Assembly (NCBI RefSeq): GCF_021538895.1
Contig: NZ_JADDRL010000056.1
Coordinates: 1 to 58,085 of the forward strand
Length of the DNA stretch: 58,085 nt
From: Streptomyces olivochromogenes
GTDB lineage: Bacteria; Actinomycetota; Actinomycetes; Streptomycetales; Streptomycetaceae
Direction of reading: 5' to 3'
Under the pieces are notes generated by a model, which saw only the letters and a program-made list of their open reading frames with translations, ran no database searches and had not been told where the DNA came from. The position numbers and the translations under genes were made by a program. Shown here piece after piece: positions 16,567 through 26,815 of this stretch (positions are counted from its first letter, which is position 1; each line of letters begins with the position of its first letter).

Positions 16567-16705
16567 GCGGGGGTAGACGCACGGGAGTACAGCCACGTAC
16601 ACAGCCACGCGTGCAACCATCGTCGCTACCCGGAAGTCCCCACTGATATGCGTACGTCGCTAGGGTGTGGGGCTGAGATGGCCAGCGAGACCTGTGGGGA
16701 AGCCC

Positions 16706-18100
16706 GTGCGTGAATACCTGCTGACGCTCTGCATCACGGCCGCGGTGACGTATCTGCTGACAGGGCCGGTACGGAAGTTCGCGATCGTGGCCGGAGCCAT
16801 GCCGGAGATCCGGGCACGTGACGTGCACCGCGAACCCACTCCGCGCCTCGGCGGTATCGCGATGTTCTTCGGCCTGTGCGCGGGCCTGCTGGTCGCCGAC
16901 CACCTCACCAACCTCAACCAGGTCTTCGCCAACTCCAACGAGCCGCGCGCGCTGCTCTCCGGGGCGGCGCTGATCTGGCTGATCGGGGTGCTCGACGACA
17001 AGTTCGAGATCGACGCGCTGATCAAGCTGGGCGGCCAGATGATCGCCGCGGGCGTGATGGTCATGCAGGGTCTGACGATCCTGTGGCTGCCCATCCCGGG
17101 CGTCGGCAACGTGGCGCTCACCCAGTGGCAGGGCACGCTCCTGACGGTGGCGCTCGTCGTGATCACGATCAACGCGGTGAACTTCGTCGACGGCCTCGAC
17201 GGCCTCGCCGCCGGCATGGTGTGCATCGCGGCGGCCGCGTTCTTCCTGTACTCGTACCGGATCTGGTACTCGTACGGCATCGAGTCCGCCGCCCCGGCCA
17301 CGCTGTTCGCCGCGATCCTGATGGGCATGTGCCTGGGCTTCCTGCCGCACAACATGCACCCGGCCCGGATCTTCATGGGCGACTCCGGCTCGATGCTGAT
17401 CGGCCTGGTGCTGGCCGCGGGCGCGATCTCGATCACCGGTCAGGTCGACCCGGACGCGCTGGCGCTGTTCACCGGCTCCGAGAAGGCGGCCGTGCACCAG
17501 ACGGTGCCCGTCTACATCCCGCTGCTGCTGCCGCTGACGATCATCGCGGTGCCCGCCGCCGACCTGGTGCTGGCCATCGTGCGCCGCACCTGGCGCGGCC
17601 AGTCGCCGTTCGCCGCCGACCGCGGGCACCTGCACCACCGGCTGCTGGAGATCGGCCACTCGCACAGCCGGGCCGTGCTGATCATGTACTTCTGGTCGGC
17701 GCTGATCGGCTTCGGCGCCCTGGCCTACTCCGTGAACTCCGCGTCCATGTGGATCGTCCTCGGCGTGGTGTTCCTCAGCGCGATCGGCCTGGTACTGCTC
17801 CTGCTGCCGCGCTTCACGCCGCGCGCCCCGCGCTGGGCGGAGCACGTGGTGCCGCCGCGCTACCGGCGCCGCGGGCGGGCCGCGGAGTCCCTTGCCGCCG
17901 CCTCCGTGGAGGCGACCGACACGGCTGCTGACGCCGGTGATGCCGCCGCGGACGCCGATGCGTCCGACGCCGTTCAGGAGAGCGTCGAGCCGGTCGAGGA
18001 GGAGGAGTCCGCCTCGGTCACCGCCGGTCTGGGCGTCAACGGGGCGACCGCCCTCGGCCCCCGTTCGCGTCTCGGTAAGGGCGGCAAGGTAAGAATCTGA
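16706..18100 (+). CDS. MraY/WecA-family UDP-sugar:polyprenyl-phosphate transferase
   Basis: Integral membrane enzyme that transfers a HexNAc-1-phosphate from UDP-HexNAc to a polyprenyl phosphate, starting a cell-wall glycopolymer. The GTG at 16706 (MREYLLTLCITAAVTYLL, 464 residues) is used. About ten membrane spans run to residue ~380. Cytoplasmic motifs: VHREPTPRLGG, the metal-binding DDKFEIDALIKLGGQ, NFVDGLDGLAAG, FMGDSGSMLIG and the carbohydrate loop DRGHLHHRLL. The His-rich loop fits WecA/TagO-type rather than MraY. A cytoplasmic acidic Ala/Glu tail of about 70 residues ends in basic RSRLGKGGKVRI. It lies immediately upstream of the atp operon. Confidence 0.9.
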   Translation: MREYLLTLCITAAVTYLLTGPVRKFAIVAGAMPEIRARDVHREPTPRLGGIAMFFGLCAGLLVADHLTNLNQVFANSNEPRALLSGAALIWLIGVLDDKFEIDALIKLGGQMIAAGVMVMQGLTILWLPIPGVGNVALTQWQGTLLTVALVVITINAVNFVDGLDGLAAGMVCIAAAAFFLYSYRIWYSYGIESAAPATLFAAILMGMCLGFLPHNMHPARIFMGDSGSMLIGLVLAAGAISITGQVDPDALALFTGSEKAAVHQTVPVYIPLLLPLTIIAVPAADLVLAIVRRTWRGQSPFAADRGHLHHRLLEIGHSHSRAVLIMYFWSALIGFGALAYSVNSASMWIVLGVVFLSAIGLVLLLLPRFTPRAPRWAEHVVPPRYRRRGRAAESLAAASVEATDTAADAGDAAADADASDAVQESVEPVEEEESASVTAGLGVNGATALGPRSRLGKGGKVRI

Positions 18101-18178
18101 CTAGAGCATTGCCAAGTCGTGGGGGAGCGAACCCCCCCAATACCAGACAAGGCGGCTCGGTTTTTGCACAGACGGGCA

Positions 18179-18200
18179 CTGTCACTCTCATGTGTGACAG
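18179..18200. promoter_or_regulatory. Inverted repeat upstream of the atp operon
   Basis: CTGTCAC (18179-18185), 8-nt spacer, GTGACAG (18194-18200): a perfect 7-bp inverted repeat of operator size, about 180 bp before atpI. A GGGGG...CCCCC hairpin at 18121-18136 just upstream may terminate the preceding gene. Confidence 0.45.
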
Positions 18201-18381
18201 CAAGCACACCTACCAGGTAAAGACCTCATCAAATAGTTTGTGATACGGTTCACGAGAACCCCGGATAGAGCCGAAGGACCGTGATGCGACGGTCCATTGG
18301 CATGAGGTCTTCACCTCTCGGTCCGGGACTACGCTCGTCCATGACGACACCCTGCCCCCCTGTGAAAGCGGAGTTGCCGCC

Positions 18382-18804
18382 ATGCCGTCCAATGACGCCC
18401 GGATCTTGGCTCAGGCCGCCGTACCCACGGCTGCCGTCGGCGCGATCGCTGCCGTCGTCAGCGGAGTGGTCGCGGGCGGCAAGGGGGCGATCGGGGCAGC
18501 CGTCGCGACGGTGGTGGTGATGCTCTTCATGGGCATCGGGCTCTACGTGCTGCAGCGCACCGCCAAATCTTTTCCGCAGCTGTTCCAGATGATGGGCCTG
18601 ATGCTCTACGCGGCTCAGCTGCTGCTGCTGTTCATCTTCGTCGCAGCTTTCAAGAACACGACGCTGTTCAACCCCCGGGCCTTCGCCATCGTCCTCGTGG
18701 TCGCCACCCTGACGTGGATCGCCGCGCAGACCAGGGCCCACATGAAGGCCAAGATCCTCTACGTCGAGCCCGACAAGTCCGAGAAGACAGGGCACTCGTC
18801 GTGA
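18382..18804 (+). CDS. atpI: ATP synthase accessory protein I (AtpI-like)
   Basis: 140 residues with four predicted membrane spans (about 10-30, 38-56, 74-92 and 100-117), ending in a hydrophilic basic/acidic tail. AtpI helps assemble or insert the c-ring in other bacteria and is the usual first gene of the operon. The sequence is poorly conserved, so the call depends mostly on position directly before atpB. The start ATG has GGAG 6-10 bases upstream. About 225 bp separate it from atpB, a gap that could hold a second promoter. Confidence 0.85.
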   Translation: MPSNDARILAQAAVPTAAVGAIAAVVSGVVAGGKGAIGAAVATVVVMLFMGIGLYVLQRTAKSFPQLFQMMGLMLYAAQLLLLFIFVAAFKNTTLFNPRAFAIVLVVATLTWIAAQTRAHMKAKILYVEPDKSEKTGHSS

Positions 18805-19029
18805 GAGGTAGGGCCGGGATAAAGGCACACGAGAGATCCTGCTATCGTCCGGTGCCAACTGCGGCATCGCTGGCGCGGGCATCCGAGCTGACGCCTGCTC
18901 AATCGCGAGGCGAGATGCCCTACAGCCGCCCCCACATCCGTAACACCAGTCCCGTGCCGAACCGCGGCCGTACGCCGCGCCGACACAACGAGGTTGCCGT
19001 ACCTATGCGCCACGATGAAGGAGCCCGCG

Positions 19030-19851
19030 GTGAGTGCTGACCCGACGCAGACGCTCGCTTTCGATACGAGCTGTCACCTGTTCGACGGGTGTGGCTTCCC
19101 GGCTCCGGGCCTGCACTCGTTCCTGTTCCAGCCGCTCTTCGGCGACGCGGACAGCAACGTGTACTTCAACAAGACGATGCTGCTGGCGCTGCTCGGGTCG
19201 ATCATCATCGTGGGCTTCTTCTGGGCCGCCTTCGCCAAGCCGAAGGTCGTCCCGGGCAAGCTCCAGATGGTGGCTGAGGCCGGCTACGACTTCGTACGCC
19301 GCGGCGTCGTCTACGAGACCATCGGCAAGAAGGAAGGCGAGAAGTACGTCCCGCTCGTCGTCTCGCTGTTCTTCTTCGTCTGGATGATGAACCTCTGGTC
19401 GATCATTCCGGTCGCCCAGTTCCCGGTGACCGCGATCATCTCGTACCCCGCGGTCCTGGCGGGCATCGTCTACATCCTCTGGGTCTCGCTGACTTTCAAG
19501 CGGCACGGCTTCGTCGGTGCCTTCAAGAACTTCACCGGCTACGACAAGTCGCTCGGTGCGGTACTCCCGCTGTCGATGACGATCGAGCTCTTCTCGAACC
19601 TGCTCGTCCGGCCCTTCACCCACGCCGTGCGACTCTTCGCGAACATGTTCGCCGGTCACACCCTCCTGCTGCTCTTCACGATCGCCAGCTGGTACATGCT
19701 GAACGGCATCGGCATTGCCTACTCCGGTGTCTCGTTCGTGATGGTCATCGTGATGACCGCCTTCGAGCTCTTCATCCAGGCTGTCCAGGCCTACGTCTTC
19801 GTACTGCTGACCTGCAGCTTCATCCAGGGTGCGCTCGCCGAGTCCCACTGA
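19030..19851 (+). CDS. atpB: ATP synthase subunit a
   Basis: Membrane proton-channel subunit of F0. The GTG at 19030 (MSADPTQTLAFDTSCHLF, 273 residues) is selected since AAGGAG at 19018-19023 gives 6-nt spacing; two in-frame ATGs slightly upstream would destroy this arrangement. There are five or six membrane spans. The essential Arg lies in ILxLLVRPFTHAVRLFANMF-type sequence (SNLLVRPFTHAVRLFANMFA), and a second family motif is the C-terminal FELFIQAVQAYVFVLLT. Confidence 0.96.
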   Translation: MSADPTQTLAFDTSCHLFDGCGFPAPGLHSFLFQPLFGDADSNVYFNKTMLLALLGSIIIVGFFWAAFAKPKVVPGKLQMVAEAGYDFVRRGVVYETIGKKEGEKYVPLVVSLFFFVWMMNLWSIIPVAQFPVTAIISYPAVLAGIVYILWVSLTFKRHGFVGAFKNFTGYDKSLGAVLPLSMTIELFSNLLVRPFTHAVRLFANMFAGHTLLLLFTIASWYMLNGIGIAYSGVSFVMVIVMTAFELFIQAVQAYVFVLLTCSFIQGALAESH

Positions 19852-19927
19852 GCGCCAACCCGACCACCCACCCATGACATCCGGTGGCCAACCCCCACCG
19901 GTCATTGAAAGAGAAGGAAGAACCGGC

Positions 19928-20176
19928 ATGTCCGTTCTGCACGAGACCCTGGCCGCTGTCCAGATCAAGGGCAACCTCGGCTCCATCGGTTACGGCCTCG
20001 CCGCGATCGGCCCGGGCGTCGGCGTCGGCATCATCTTCGGTAACGGCACGCAGGCCCTCGCCCGCCAGCCCGAGGCGGCCGGCCTGATCCGCGCCAACCA
20101 GATCCTCGGCTTCGCCTTCTGTGAGGCGCTCGCCCTGATCGGTCTGGTCATGCCGTTCGTCTACCCGAGCAGCTGA
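19928..20176 (+). CDS. atpE: ATP synthase subunit c
   Basis: 82-residue proteolipid forming the F0 rotor ring: two membrane helices joined by the polar ARQPEA loop. The proton-carrying carboxylate is E66 in LGFAFCEALALIGLV. Helix 1 carries a Gly-rich packing motif (GYGLAAIGPGVGVG). The ATG at 19928 follows GAGAAGGAAG. The 76 bp after atpB contain only this ribosome site. Confidence 0.97.
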   Translation: MSVLHETLAAVQIKGNLGSIGYGLAAIGPGVGVGIIFGNGTQALARQPEAAGLIRANQILGFAFCEALALIGLVMPFVYPSS

Positions 20177-20213
20177 TCCGACTCTCGCGCACCATTAGAC
20201 GAAAGGCACTGAT

Positions 20214-20759
20214 ATGAGCCCCCTGGTTCTGATGGCGGCTGAGGAGGCCGAGAACCCCCTCATCCCGCCGATCCCAGAGCTCGTCATCGGCCTGATCGCC
20301 TTCGTCATCGTCTTCGGCTTCCTCGCCAAGAAGCTCCTTCCGAACATCAACAAGGTTCTGGAGCAGCGCCGCGAGGCGATCGAGGGCGGTATCGAGAAGG
20401 CCGAGGCCGCGCAGACCGAGGCCCAGAGCGTTCTTGAGCAGTACAAGGCTCAGCTCGCCGAGGCCCGGCACGAGGCCGCGCGCCTGCGCCAGGAGGCTCA
20501 GGAGCAGGGCGCCACGCTCATCGCCGAGATGCGGGCCGAGGGCCAGCGTCAGCGCGAGGAGATCGTCGCCGCCGGTCACACGCAGATCGAGGCCGACCGC
20601 AAGTCCGCCGCTTCCGCGCTGCGTCAGGACGTCGGCAAGCTCGCCACCGAACTGGCCGGCAAGCTCGTCGGCGAGTCCCTCGAGGACCACGCCCGCCAGA
20701 GCCGTGTGATCGACCGTTTCCTCGACGAGCTTGAGGAGAAGGCCGAGGCGGCTCGATGA
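20214..20759 (+). CDS. atpF: ATP synthase subunit b
   Basis: Peripheral-stalk subunit of 181 residues. One N-terminal membrane span (about 20-40, ELVIGLIAFVIVFGFLAKKLL) is followed by a long Glu/Ala/Gln/Arg-rich coiled coil that dimerises and reaches F1. It overlaps the atpH start by 4 bp (ATGA), indicating translational coupling. Confidence 0.96.
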   Translation: MSPLVLMAAEEAENPLIPPIPELVIGLIAFVIVFGFLAKKLLPNINKVLEQRREAIEGGIEKAEAAQTEAQSVLEQYKAQLAEARHEAARLRQEAQEQGATLIAEMRAEGQRQREEIVAAGHTQIEADRKSAASALRQDVGKLATELAGKLVGESLEDHARQSRVIDRFLDELEEKAEAAR

Positions 20760-21571
20760 ACGGAGCGAGCCGCGAGGCACTGGCAGCCGCGCGCGAGCGT
20801 CTCGACGCGCTGACGGACACCACGTCCGCGGACGTGACGCGGCTCGCCGACGAGCTGGCGGCGGTCACCGCGCTGCTCGACCGCGAGGTGTCGCTGCGTC
20901 GGGTCCTCACCGACCCGGCGCAGGCCGGTGAGGCCAAGGCCGAGCTGGTCCAGCGACTGATCGGCGGACAGGTCAGCGGCCCGGCCGCCGACCTGGTGGC
21001 CGGGATGGCGCGCTCCCGCTGGTCGCAGCCCCGCGACCTGGTGGACGCGCTGGAGGAGCTGGCGGACATCGCCGACCTCACCGCCGCGCAGAAGACCGGC
21101 AAGCTGGACGACGTCGAGGACGAGCTGTTCCGGTTCGGCCGGATCATCTCCTCGAACACCGAGCTGCGCGCCGCGCTGACGGACCGCTCCGCCGCCGCTT
21201 CGGCGAAGGTCGAGCTGCTGCACCGCCTCCTCGGGGGCCGGGCGCAGGCCACCACCGAGCGTCTGGTGACGCGCCTTGTGACCGCGCCGCGGGGACGTAG
21301 CCTGGAGTCGGGCCTGGAGTCCCTCTCCAAGCTCGCCGCCGAGCGCCGGGACCGCATGGTCGCGGTCGTCACGTCGGCGGTCCCGCTGAGCGACCCGCAG
21401 AAGCAGCGCCTCGGCGCCGCCCTCGCGAAGCTCTACGGCCGCGCGATGCACCTCAACCTCGACGTCGACCCCGAGGTCGTCGGCGGGATCCGGGTGCAGG
21501 TCGGTGACGAGGTCATCAACGGTTCCCTCGCGGACCGGCTGGAGGACGCGGCCCGCCGCATGGCGAGCTAG
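20756..21571 (+). CDS. atpH: ATP synthase subunit delta
   Basis: 271 residues, longer than the roughly 180 of E. coli delta, as is typical of actinobacterial versions with an extended N-terminal part. It links the b stalk to the top of the alpha3beta3 head. The C-terminal half has the family pattern AVVTSAVPLSDPQKQRLGAAL followed by VDPEVVGGIRVQVGDEVINGSLADRL. It overlaps atpF by 4 bp and is 144 bp upstream of atpA. Confidence 0.95.
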   Translation: MNGASREALAAARERLDALTDTTSADVTRLADELAAVTALLDREVSLRRVLTDPAQAGEAKAELVQRLIGGQVSGPAADLVAGMARSRWSQPRDLVDALEELADIADLTAAQKTGKLDDVEDELFRFGRIISSNTELRAALTDRSAAASAKVELLHRLLGGRAQATTERLVTRLVTAPRGRSLESGLESLSKLAAERRDRMVAVVTSAVPLSDPQKQRLGAALAKLYGRAMHLNLDVDPEVVGGIRVQVGDEVINGSLADRLEDAARRMAS

Positions 21572-21715
21572 CTCCGGCAACGCGGAATTCAAGAACAGCA
21601 GTACGTACGCATACGGCCCTGGTTGGGCCGTGCAGAGGATTCACCTCTTTCAGGGGGGAGTCCCCATCCCCCCCAAGTGAAACTTCGGGCCCAACAAGGA
21701 GAGCAGGGAACCCAG

Positions 21716-23311
21716 ATGGCGGAGCTCACGATCCGGCCGGAGGAGATCCGGGACGCGCTGGAGAACTTTGTCCAGTCGTACAAGCCGGACGCGGCCTCGC
21801 GCGAGGAGGTCGGTTCGGTCACCCTTGCCGGCGACGGCATCGCGAAGGTCGAGGGCCTGCCCTCGGCCATGGCCAACGAACTGCTGAAGTTCGAGGACGG
21901 CACCCTCGGCCTCGCGCTCAACCTGGAAGAGCGCGAGATCGGCGCCATCGTCCTCGGTGAGTTCAGCGGCATCGAGGAGGGTCAGCCGGTGCAGCGCACC
22001 GGTGAGGTCCTCTCCGTCGCGGTCGGCGAGGGCTACCTCGGCCGCGTCGTCGACCCGCTCGGCAACCCGATCGACGGCCTCGGCGAGATCGAGACCAGCG
22101 GTCGTCGTGCCCTCGAACTGCAGGCCCCCACGGTCATGCAGCGCAAGTCGGTGCACGAGCCGATGGAGACCGGCTACAAGGCCGTCGACGCGATGACCCC
22201 GGTCGGCCGTGGTCAGCGTCAGCTGATCATCGGTGACCGCCAGACCGGCAAGACCGCCCTGGCCGTCGACACGATCATCAACCAGCGTGACAACTGGCGC
22301 ACGGGTGACCCGAACAAGCAGGTCCGCTGCATCTACGTCGCCATCGGTCAGAAGGGCTCCACCATCGCGTCGGTCCGCCGCGCGCTGGAGGAGAACGGTG
22401 CGCTGGAGTACACGACCATCGTCGCCGCCCCGGCGTCCGACCCGGCCGGCTTCAAGTACCTGGCGCCCTACACCGGCTCGGCCATCGGCCAGCACTGGAT
22501 GTACGAGGGCAAGCACGTCCTGATCATCTTCGACGACCTGTCGAAGCAGGCCGACGCCTACCGCGCCGTGTCGCTGCTGCTGCGCCGCCCGCCGGGCCGC
22601 GAGGCCTACCCCGGTGACGTCTTCTACCTGCACTCCCGTCTGCTGGAGCGCTGCGCGAAGCTCTCCGACGACATGGGCGCCGGCTCGATGACCGGTCTGC
22701 CGATCGTCGAGACCAAGGCCAACGACGTCTCGGCGTTCATCCCGACCAACGTCATCTCCATCACCGACGGCCAGTGCTTCCTGGAGTCGGACCTGTTCAA
22801 CGCCGGTCAGCGCCCCGCGCTGAACGTCGGTATCTCCGTCTCCCGAGTCGGTGGTTCCGCGCAGCACAAGGCGATGAAGCAGGTCTCCGGCCGTCTCCGC
22901 GTCGACCTGGCCCAGTTCCGTGAGCTGGAGGCGTTCGCCGCCTTCGGTTCCGACCTGGACGCCGCCTCGAAGTCGCAGCTGGAGCGCGGTCAGCGCATGG
23001 TCGAGCTGCTGAAGCAGGCTCAGTACCAGCCGATGTCCACCGAGGACCAGGTCGTCTCCGTCTGGGCCGGCACCACCGGCAAGATGGACGACGTTCCGGT
23101 CGCCGACATCCGCCGCTTCGAGAAGGAGCTCCTGGAGTACCTGCACCGCAAGGAGCAGGGCCTCATGACCTCCATCAAGGAGGGCGGCAAGATGTCCGAC
23201 GACACGCTGACGGCCGTGGCCGACGCCATCGTGGACTTCAAGAAGCAGTTCGAGACCTCCGACGGCAAGCTGCTCGGCGAGGACGCTCCGGCTGTCTCCG
23301 TGTCCAAGTGA
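21716..23311 (+). CDS. atpA: ATP synthase subunit alpha
   Basis: Non-catalytic nucleotide-binding subunit of F1, 531 residues from the ATG at 21716 (MAELTIRPEEIRDALENFVQ). The upstream in-frame extension begins in non-conserved sequence and is not used; AAGGAGAG is at 21696-21703. Walker A is GDRQTGKT (173-180), and the alpha signature is VGGSAQHKAMKQVSGRLRVDLAQ. The first residues bind delta. Confidence 0.98.
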   Translation: MAELTIRPEEIRDALENFVQSYKPDAASREEVGSVTLAGDGIAKVEGLPSAMANELLKFEDGTLGLALNLEEREIGAIVLGEFSGIEEGQPVQRTGEVLSVAVGEGYLGRVVDPLGNPIDGLGEIETSGRRALELQAPTVMQRKSVHEPMETGYKAVDAMTPVGRGQRQLIIGDRQTGKTALAVDTIINQRDNWRTGDPNKQVRCIYVAIGQKGSTIASVRRALEENGALEYTTIVAAPASDPAGFKYLAPYTGSAIGQHWMYEGKHVLIIFDDLSKQADAYRAVSLLLRRPPGREAYPGDVFYLHSRLLERCAKLSDDMGAGSMTGLPIVETKANDVSAFIPTNVISITDGQCFLESDLFNAGQRPALNVGISVSRVGGSAQHKAMKQVSGRLRVDLAQFRELEAFAAFGSDLDAASKSQLERGQRMVELLKQAQYQPMSTEDQVVSVWAGTTGKMDDVPVADIRRFEKELLEYLHRKEQGLMTSIKEGGKMSDDTLTAVADAIVDFKKQFETSDGKLLGEDAPAVSVSK

Positions 23312-23332
23312 CGTAAGGAAGGGACCTGACTC

Positions 23333-24247
23333 ATGGGAGCCCAGCTCCGGGTCTACAAGCGTCGCATCCGATCCGTCACCGCGACCAAGAAGATCACCAA
23401 GGCGATGGAGATGATCGCCGCCTCGCGTGTCGTCAAGGCACAGCGCAAGGTGGCGGCCTCCACGCCGTACGCGACCGAGCTCACCCGCGCGGTCACGGCG
23501 GTCGGTACCGGGTCGAACACCAAGCACCCGCTCACCACGGAGACGGAGAACCCGACCCGTGCCGCGGTCCTGCTCCTCACGAGCGACCGCGGTCTGGCCG
23601 GTGCCTTCAACTCCAACGCCATCAAAGCGGCGGAGCAGCTGACCGAGCGCCTGGAGCGCGAGGGCAAGCAGGTCGACACGTACATCGTCGGCCGCCGCGG
23701 TGTGGCCCACTACAACTTCCGCGAGCGCAAGATCGCGGAGTCGTGGACCGGCTTCACCGACGAGCCGTCGTACGCGGACGCCAAGACGGTCGCCGCGCCC
23801 CTGATCGAGGCCATCGAGAAGGACGCGGCCGACGGTGGCGTGGACGAACTCCACATCGTCTTCACCGAGTTCGTCTCGATGATGACGCAGACGGCGCTCG
23901 ACGCCCGTCTGCTGCCGCTGCGTCTCGAAGAGGTCGCGGAGGAGAAGCCCCAGGGCGAGCTCCTTCCGCTGTACGACTTCGAGCCGTCGGCGGAGGACGT
24001 CCTCGACGCGCTGCTGCCGCGCTACGTGGAGAGCAGGATCTACAACGCGCTGCTCCAGTCGGCCGCTTCGAAGCACGCCGCCACGCGGCGCGCGATGAAG
24101 TCGGCCACCGACAACGCGGGCGAGCTGATCAACACGCTCTCCCGTCTTGCCAACGCGGCCCGCCAGGCCGAAATCACCCAGGAAATCAGCGAGATCGTCG
24201 GTGGCGCGAGCGCCCTGGCCGACGCGACCGCGGGGAGTGACCGATAA
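23333..24247 (+). CDS. atpG: ATP synthase subunit gamma
   Basis: Central rotor shaft, 304 residues. The N-terminal helix MGAQLRVYKRRIRSVTATKKITKAMEMIAASR and the C-terminal coiled coil with ATRRAMKSATDNAGELINTL are the family signatures (both read in shorter blocks here). Ribosome site AAGGAAGGG lies upstream. The TAA stop is immediately followed by the atpD ATG with no intervening base. Confidence 0.97.
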   Translation: MGAQLRVYKRRIRSVTATKKITKAMEMIAASRVVKAQRKVAASTPYATELTRAVTAVGTGSNTKHPLTTETENPTRAAVLLLTSDRGLAGAFNSNAIKAAEQLTERLEREGKQVDTYIVGRRGVAHYNFRERKIAESWTGFTDEPSYADAKTVAAPLIEAIEKDAADGGVDELHIVFTEFVSMMTQTALDARLLPLRLEEVAEEKPQGELLPLYDFEPSAEDVLDALLPRYVESRIYNALLQSAASKHAATRRAMKSATDNAGELINTLSRLANAARQAEITQEISEIVGGASALADATAGSDR

Positions 24248-25684
<1,437 letters not shown>

Positions 25685-25699
25685 GCCCCGTGCTCATAT

Positions 25700-25745
25700 G
25701 AGAGGGGCATGGACGCATCCCCGCGGGGTGTGTCCAGCCCCTCTC
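25700..25745 (+). promoter_or_regulatory. Strong hairpin between atpD and atpC
   Basis: GAGAGGGGC (25700-25708) pairs with GCCCCTCTC (25737-25745), enclosing GGAC/GTCC (25711-25714 with 25732-25735) and the self-complementary CCCCGCGGGG (25719-25728). No T run follows, and atpC begins 67 bp downstream, so it is more likely a partial terminator or an mRNA stability/processing element than the end of the operon. Confidence 0.75.
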
Positions 25746-25812
25746 TCCACGCCCATTAGAATTGACCCCAACACCCGGCACTACCGCCGGGTGGTGACCC
25801 GAGGAGCCACCC

Positions 25813-26187
25813 TTGGCTGCTGAGCTGCACGTCGAGCTGGTCGCCGCGGACCGCCAGGTCTGGTCCGGCGAGGCCACCCTGGTCGTCGCGCGCACCACGT
25901 CCGGCGACATCGGCGTCATGCCCGGTCACCAGCCGCTGCTCGGTGTGCTGGAGTCGGGCCCGGTGACCATCCGTACGAGTGATGGTGGAACGGTCGTCGC
26001 GGCGGCGCACGGCGGATTCATCTCGTTCGCGGACAACAAGTTGTCGCTGCTGGCCGAGATCGCCGAGCTGTCGGACGAGATCGATGTCCAGCGCGCGGAG
26101 CGGGCGCTCGAACGCGCGAAGGAGGAGGCCGACGCCTCCGCCGAGCGTCGCGCGGACGTCCGTCTGCGTGCCGCGACGTCGCGCTGA
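25813..26187 (+). CDS. atpC: ATP synthase subunit epsilon
   Basis: 124 residues starting at TTG 25813 (MAAELHVELVAADRQVWSGEA) with GAGGAG 7 bases upstream. The N-terminal beta-sandwich contains GDIGVMPGHQPLLGVLESGPV, and the C-terminal two-helix hairpin is DVQRAERALERAKEEADASAERR. It regulates rotation and inhibits ATP hydrolysis. It is set off from atpD by 128 bp and a hairpin, unlike the tight spacing of the earlier atp genes. Confidence 0.96.
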   Translation: MAAELHVELVAADRQVWSGEATLVVARTTSGDIGVMPGHQPLLGVLESGPVTIRTSDGGTVVAAAHGGFISFADNKLSLLAEIAELSDEIDVQRAERALERAKEEADASAERRADVRLRAATSR

Positions 26188-26193
26188 CCGAGG

Positions 26194-26228
26194 GCGCCTC
26201 CCCAGGCCTTTAGGCTCTGGGGGAGCGC
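26194..26228 (+). terminator. Hairpin immediately after atpC
   Basis: GCGCCTCCCCAG (26194-26205) pairs with CTGGGGGAGCGC (26217-26228) with one mismatch and one G-T pair, starting seven bases after the atpC stop. It is the first of two hairpins in this junction. Confidence 0.65.
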
Positions 26229-26245
26229 TGTGTGTGATGACGACA

Positions 26246-26311
26246 CTCAGCCGCGGCTGGGACCGGAGCAATCCGGTACCAGCCGCGGCTGAGGCAGATG
26301 TGGGTGTTTTT
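26246..26311 (+). terminator. Second, very strong hairpin after atpC
   Basis: CTCAGCCGCGGCTGG (26246-26260) is perfectly complementary to CCAGCCGCGGCTGAG (26279-26293), extended inside by ACCGG/CCGGT around the loop AGCAAT. A run of six T follows at about 26306-26311, a dozen bases past the stem. This is likely the main atp operon terminator. Confidence 0.75.
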
Positions 26312-26349
26312 TCCGTTCCGTTACCTAGGAGACGAGGAGGTCGGTGCCG

Positions 26350-26796
26350 ATGGTCCTCGCTCTGACTGTGTGCGGAGTCGTGGTCGCGCTCGTGGTGGTG
26401 GGACTCTTCCTGTTCGGCCTGCGGCGCAGACTCATCCAGCGTTCCGGCGGAACCTTCGACTGCAGCCTGCGCTGGGACGTACCGGAGAAACCCGACGCCA
26501 ACGGCAAGGGCTGGAGCTACGGCGTCGCCCGCTACAACGGCGACCGGATCGAGTGGTACCGCGTCTTCTCGTACGCCCCCCGGCCGCGCCGCGTCCTGGA
26601 ACGCGCGCAGATCGAGGTGGCCGGCCGCCGCCTCCCCGAGGGCGAGGAGGAACTGGCGCTGCTCTCCGACGCCGTCATCCTGGCCTGTACCCATCGGGGC
26701 ATCCGCCTCGAACTCGCCATGAGCGAAGACGCGCTGACCGGATTTCTCGCGTGGCTGGAAGCAGCCCCGCCCGGACAGCGAGTGAATGTGGCGTAG
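26350..26796 (+). CDS. DUF2550 membrane-anchored protein
   Basis: 148 residues from the ATG at 26350, preferred over the GTG at 26344 because AGGAGG (26335-26340) gives 9-nt spacing. One N-terminal membrane span (VLALTVCGVVVALVVVGLFLF) is followed by a basic RRRLIQR and a roughly 120-residue cytoplasmic domain with the pattern GGTFDCSLRW...GWSYGVARY...RIEWYRVFSYAPRPRR. The family is actinobacterial and of unknown function, commonly found next to atpC. Its stop codon lies in the loop of a perfect hairpin. Confidence 0.88.
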   Translation: MVLALTVCGVVVALVVVGLFLFGLRRRLIQRSGGTFDCSLRWDVPEKPDANGKGWSYGVARYNGDRIEWYRVFSYAPRPRRVLERAQIEVAGRRLPEGEEELALLSDAVILACTHRGIRLELAMSEDALTGFLAWLEAAPPGQRVNVA

Positions 26797-26812
26797 CCAC
26801 ATTCACTCGCTG
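26776..26812. terminator. Hairpin spanning the DUF2550 stop codon
   Basis: A 17-bp perfect stem (26776-26792 with 26796-26812) with the triloop GTA. The TAG stop (26794-26796) sits at the loop, so the last six codons form the 5' arm. It lies between convergent genes and may serve as a bidirectional terminator for DUF2550 and the chitinase. Confidence 0.85.
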
Positions 26813-26815
26813 GGT

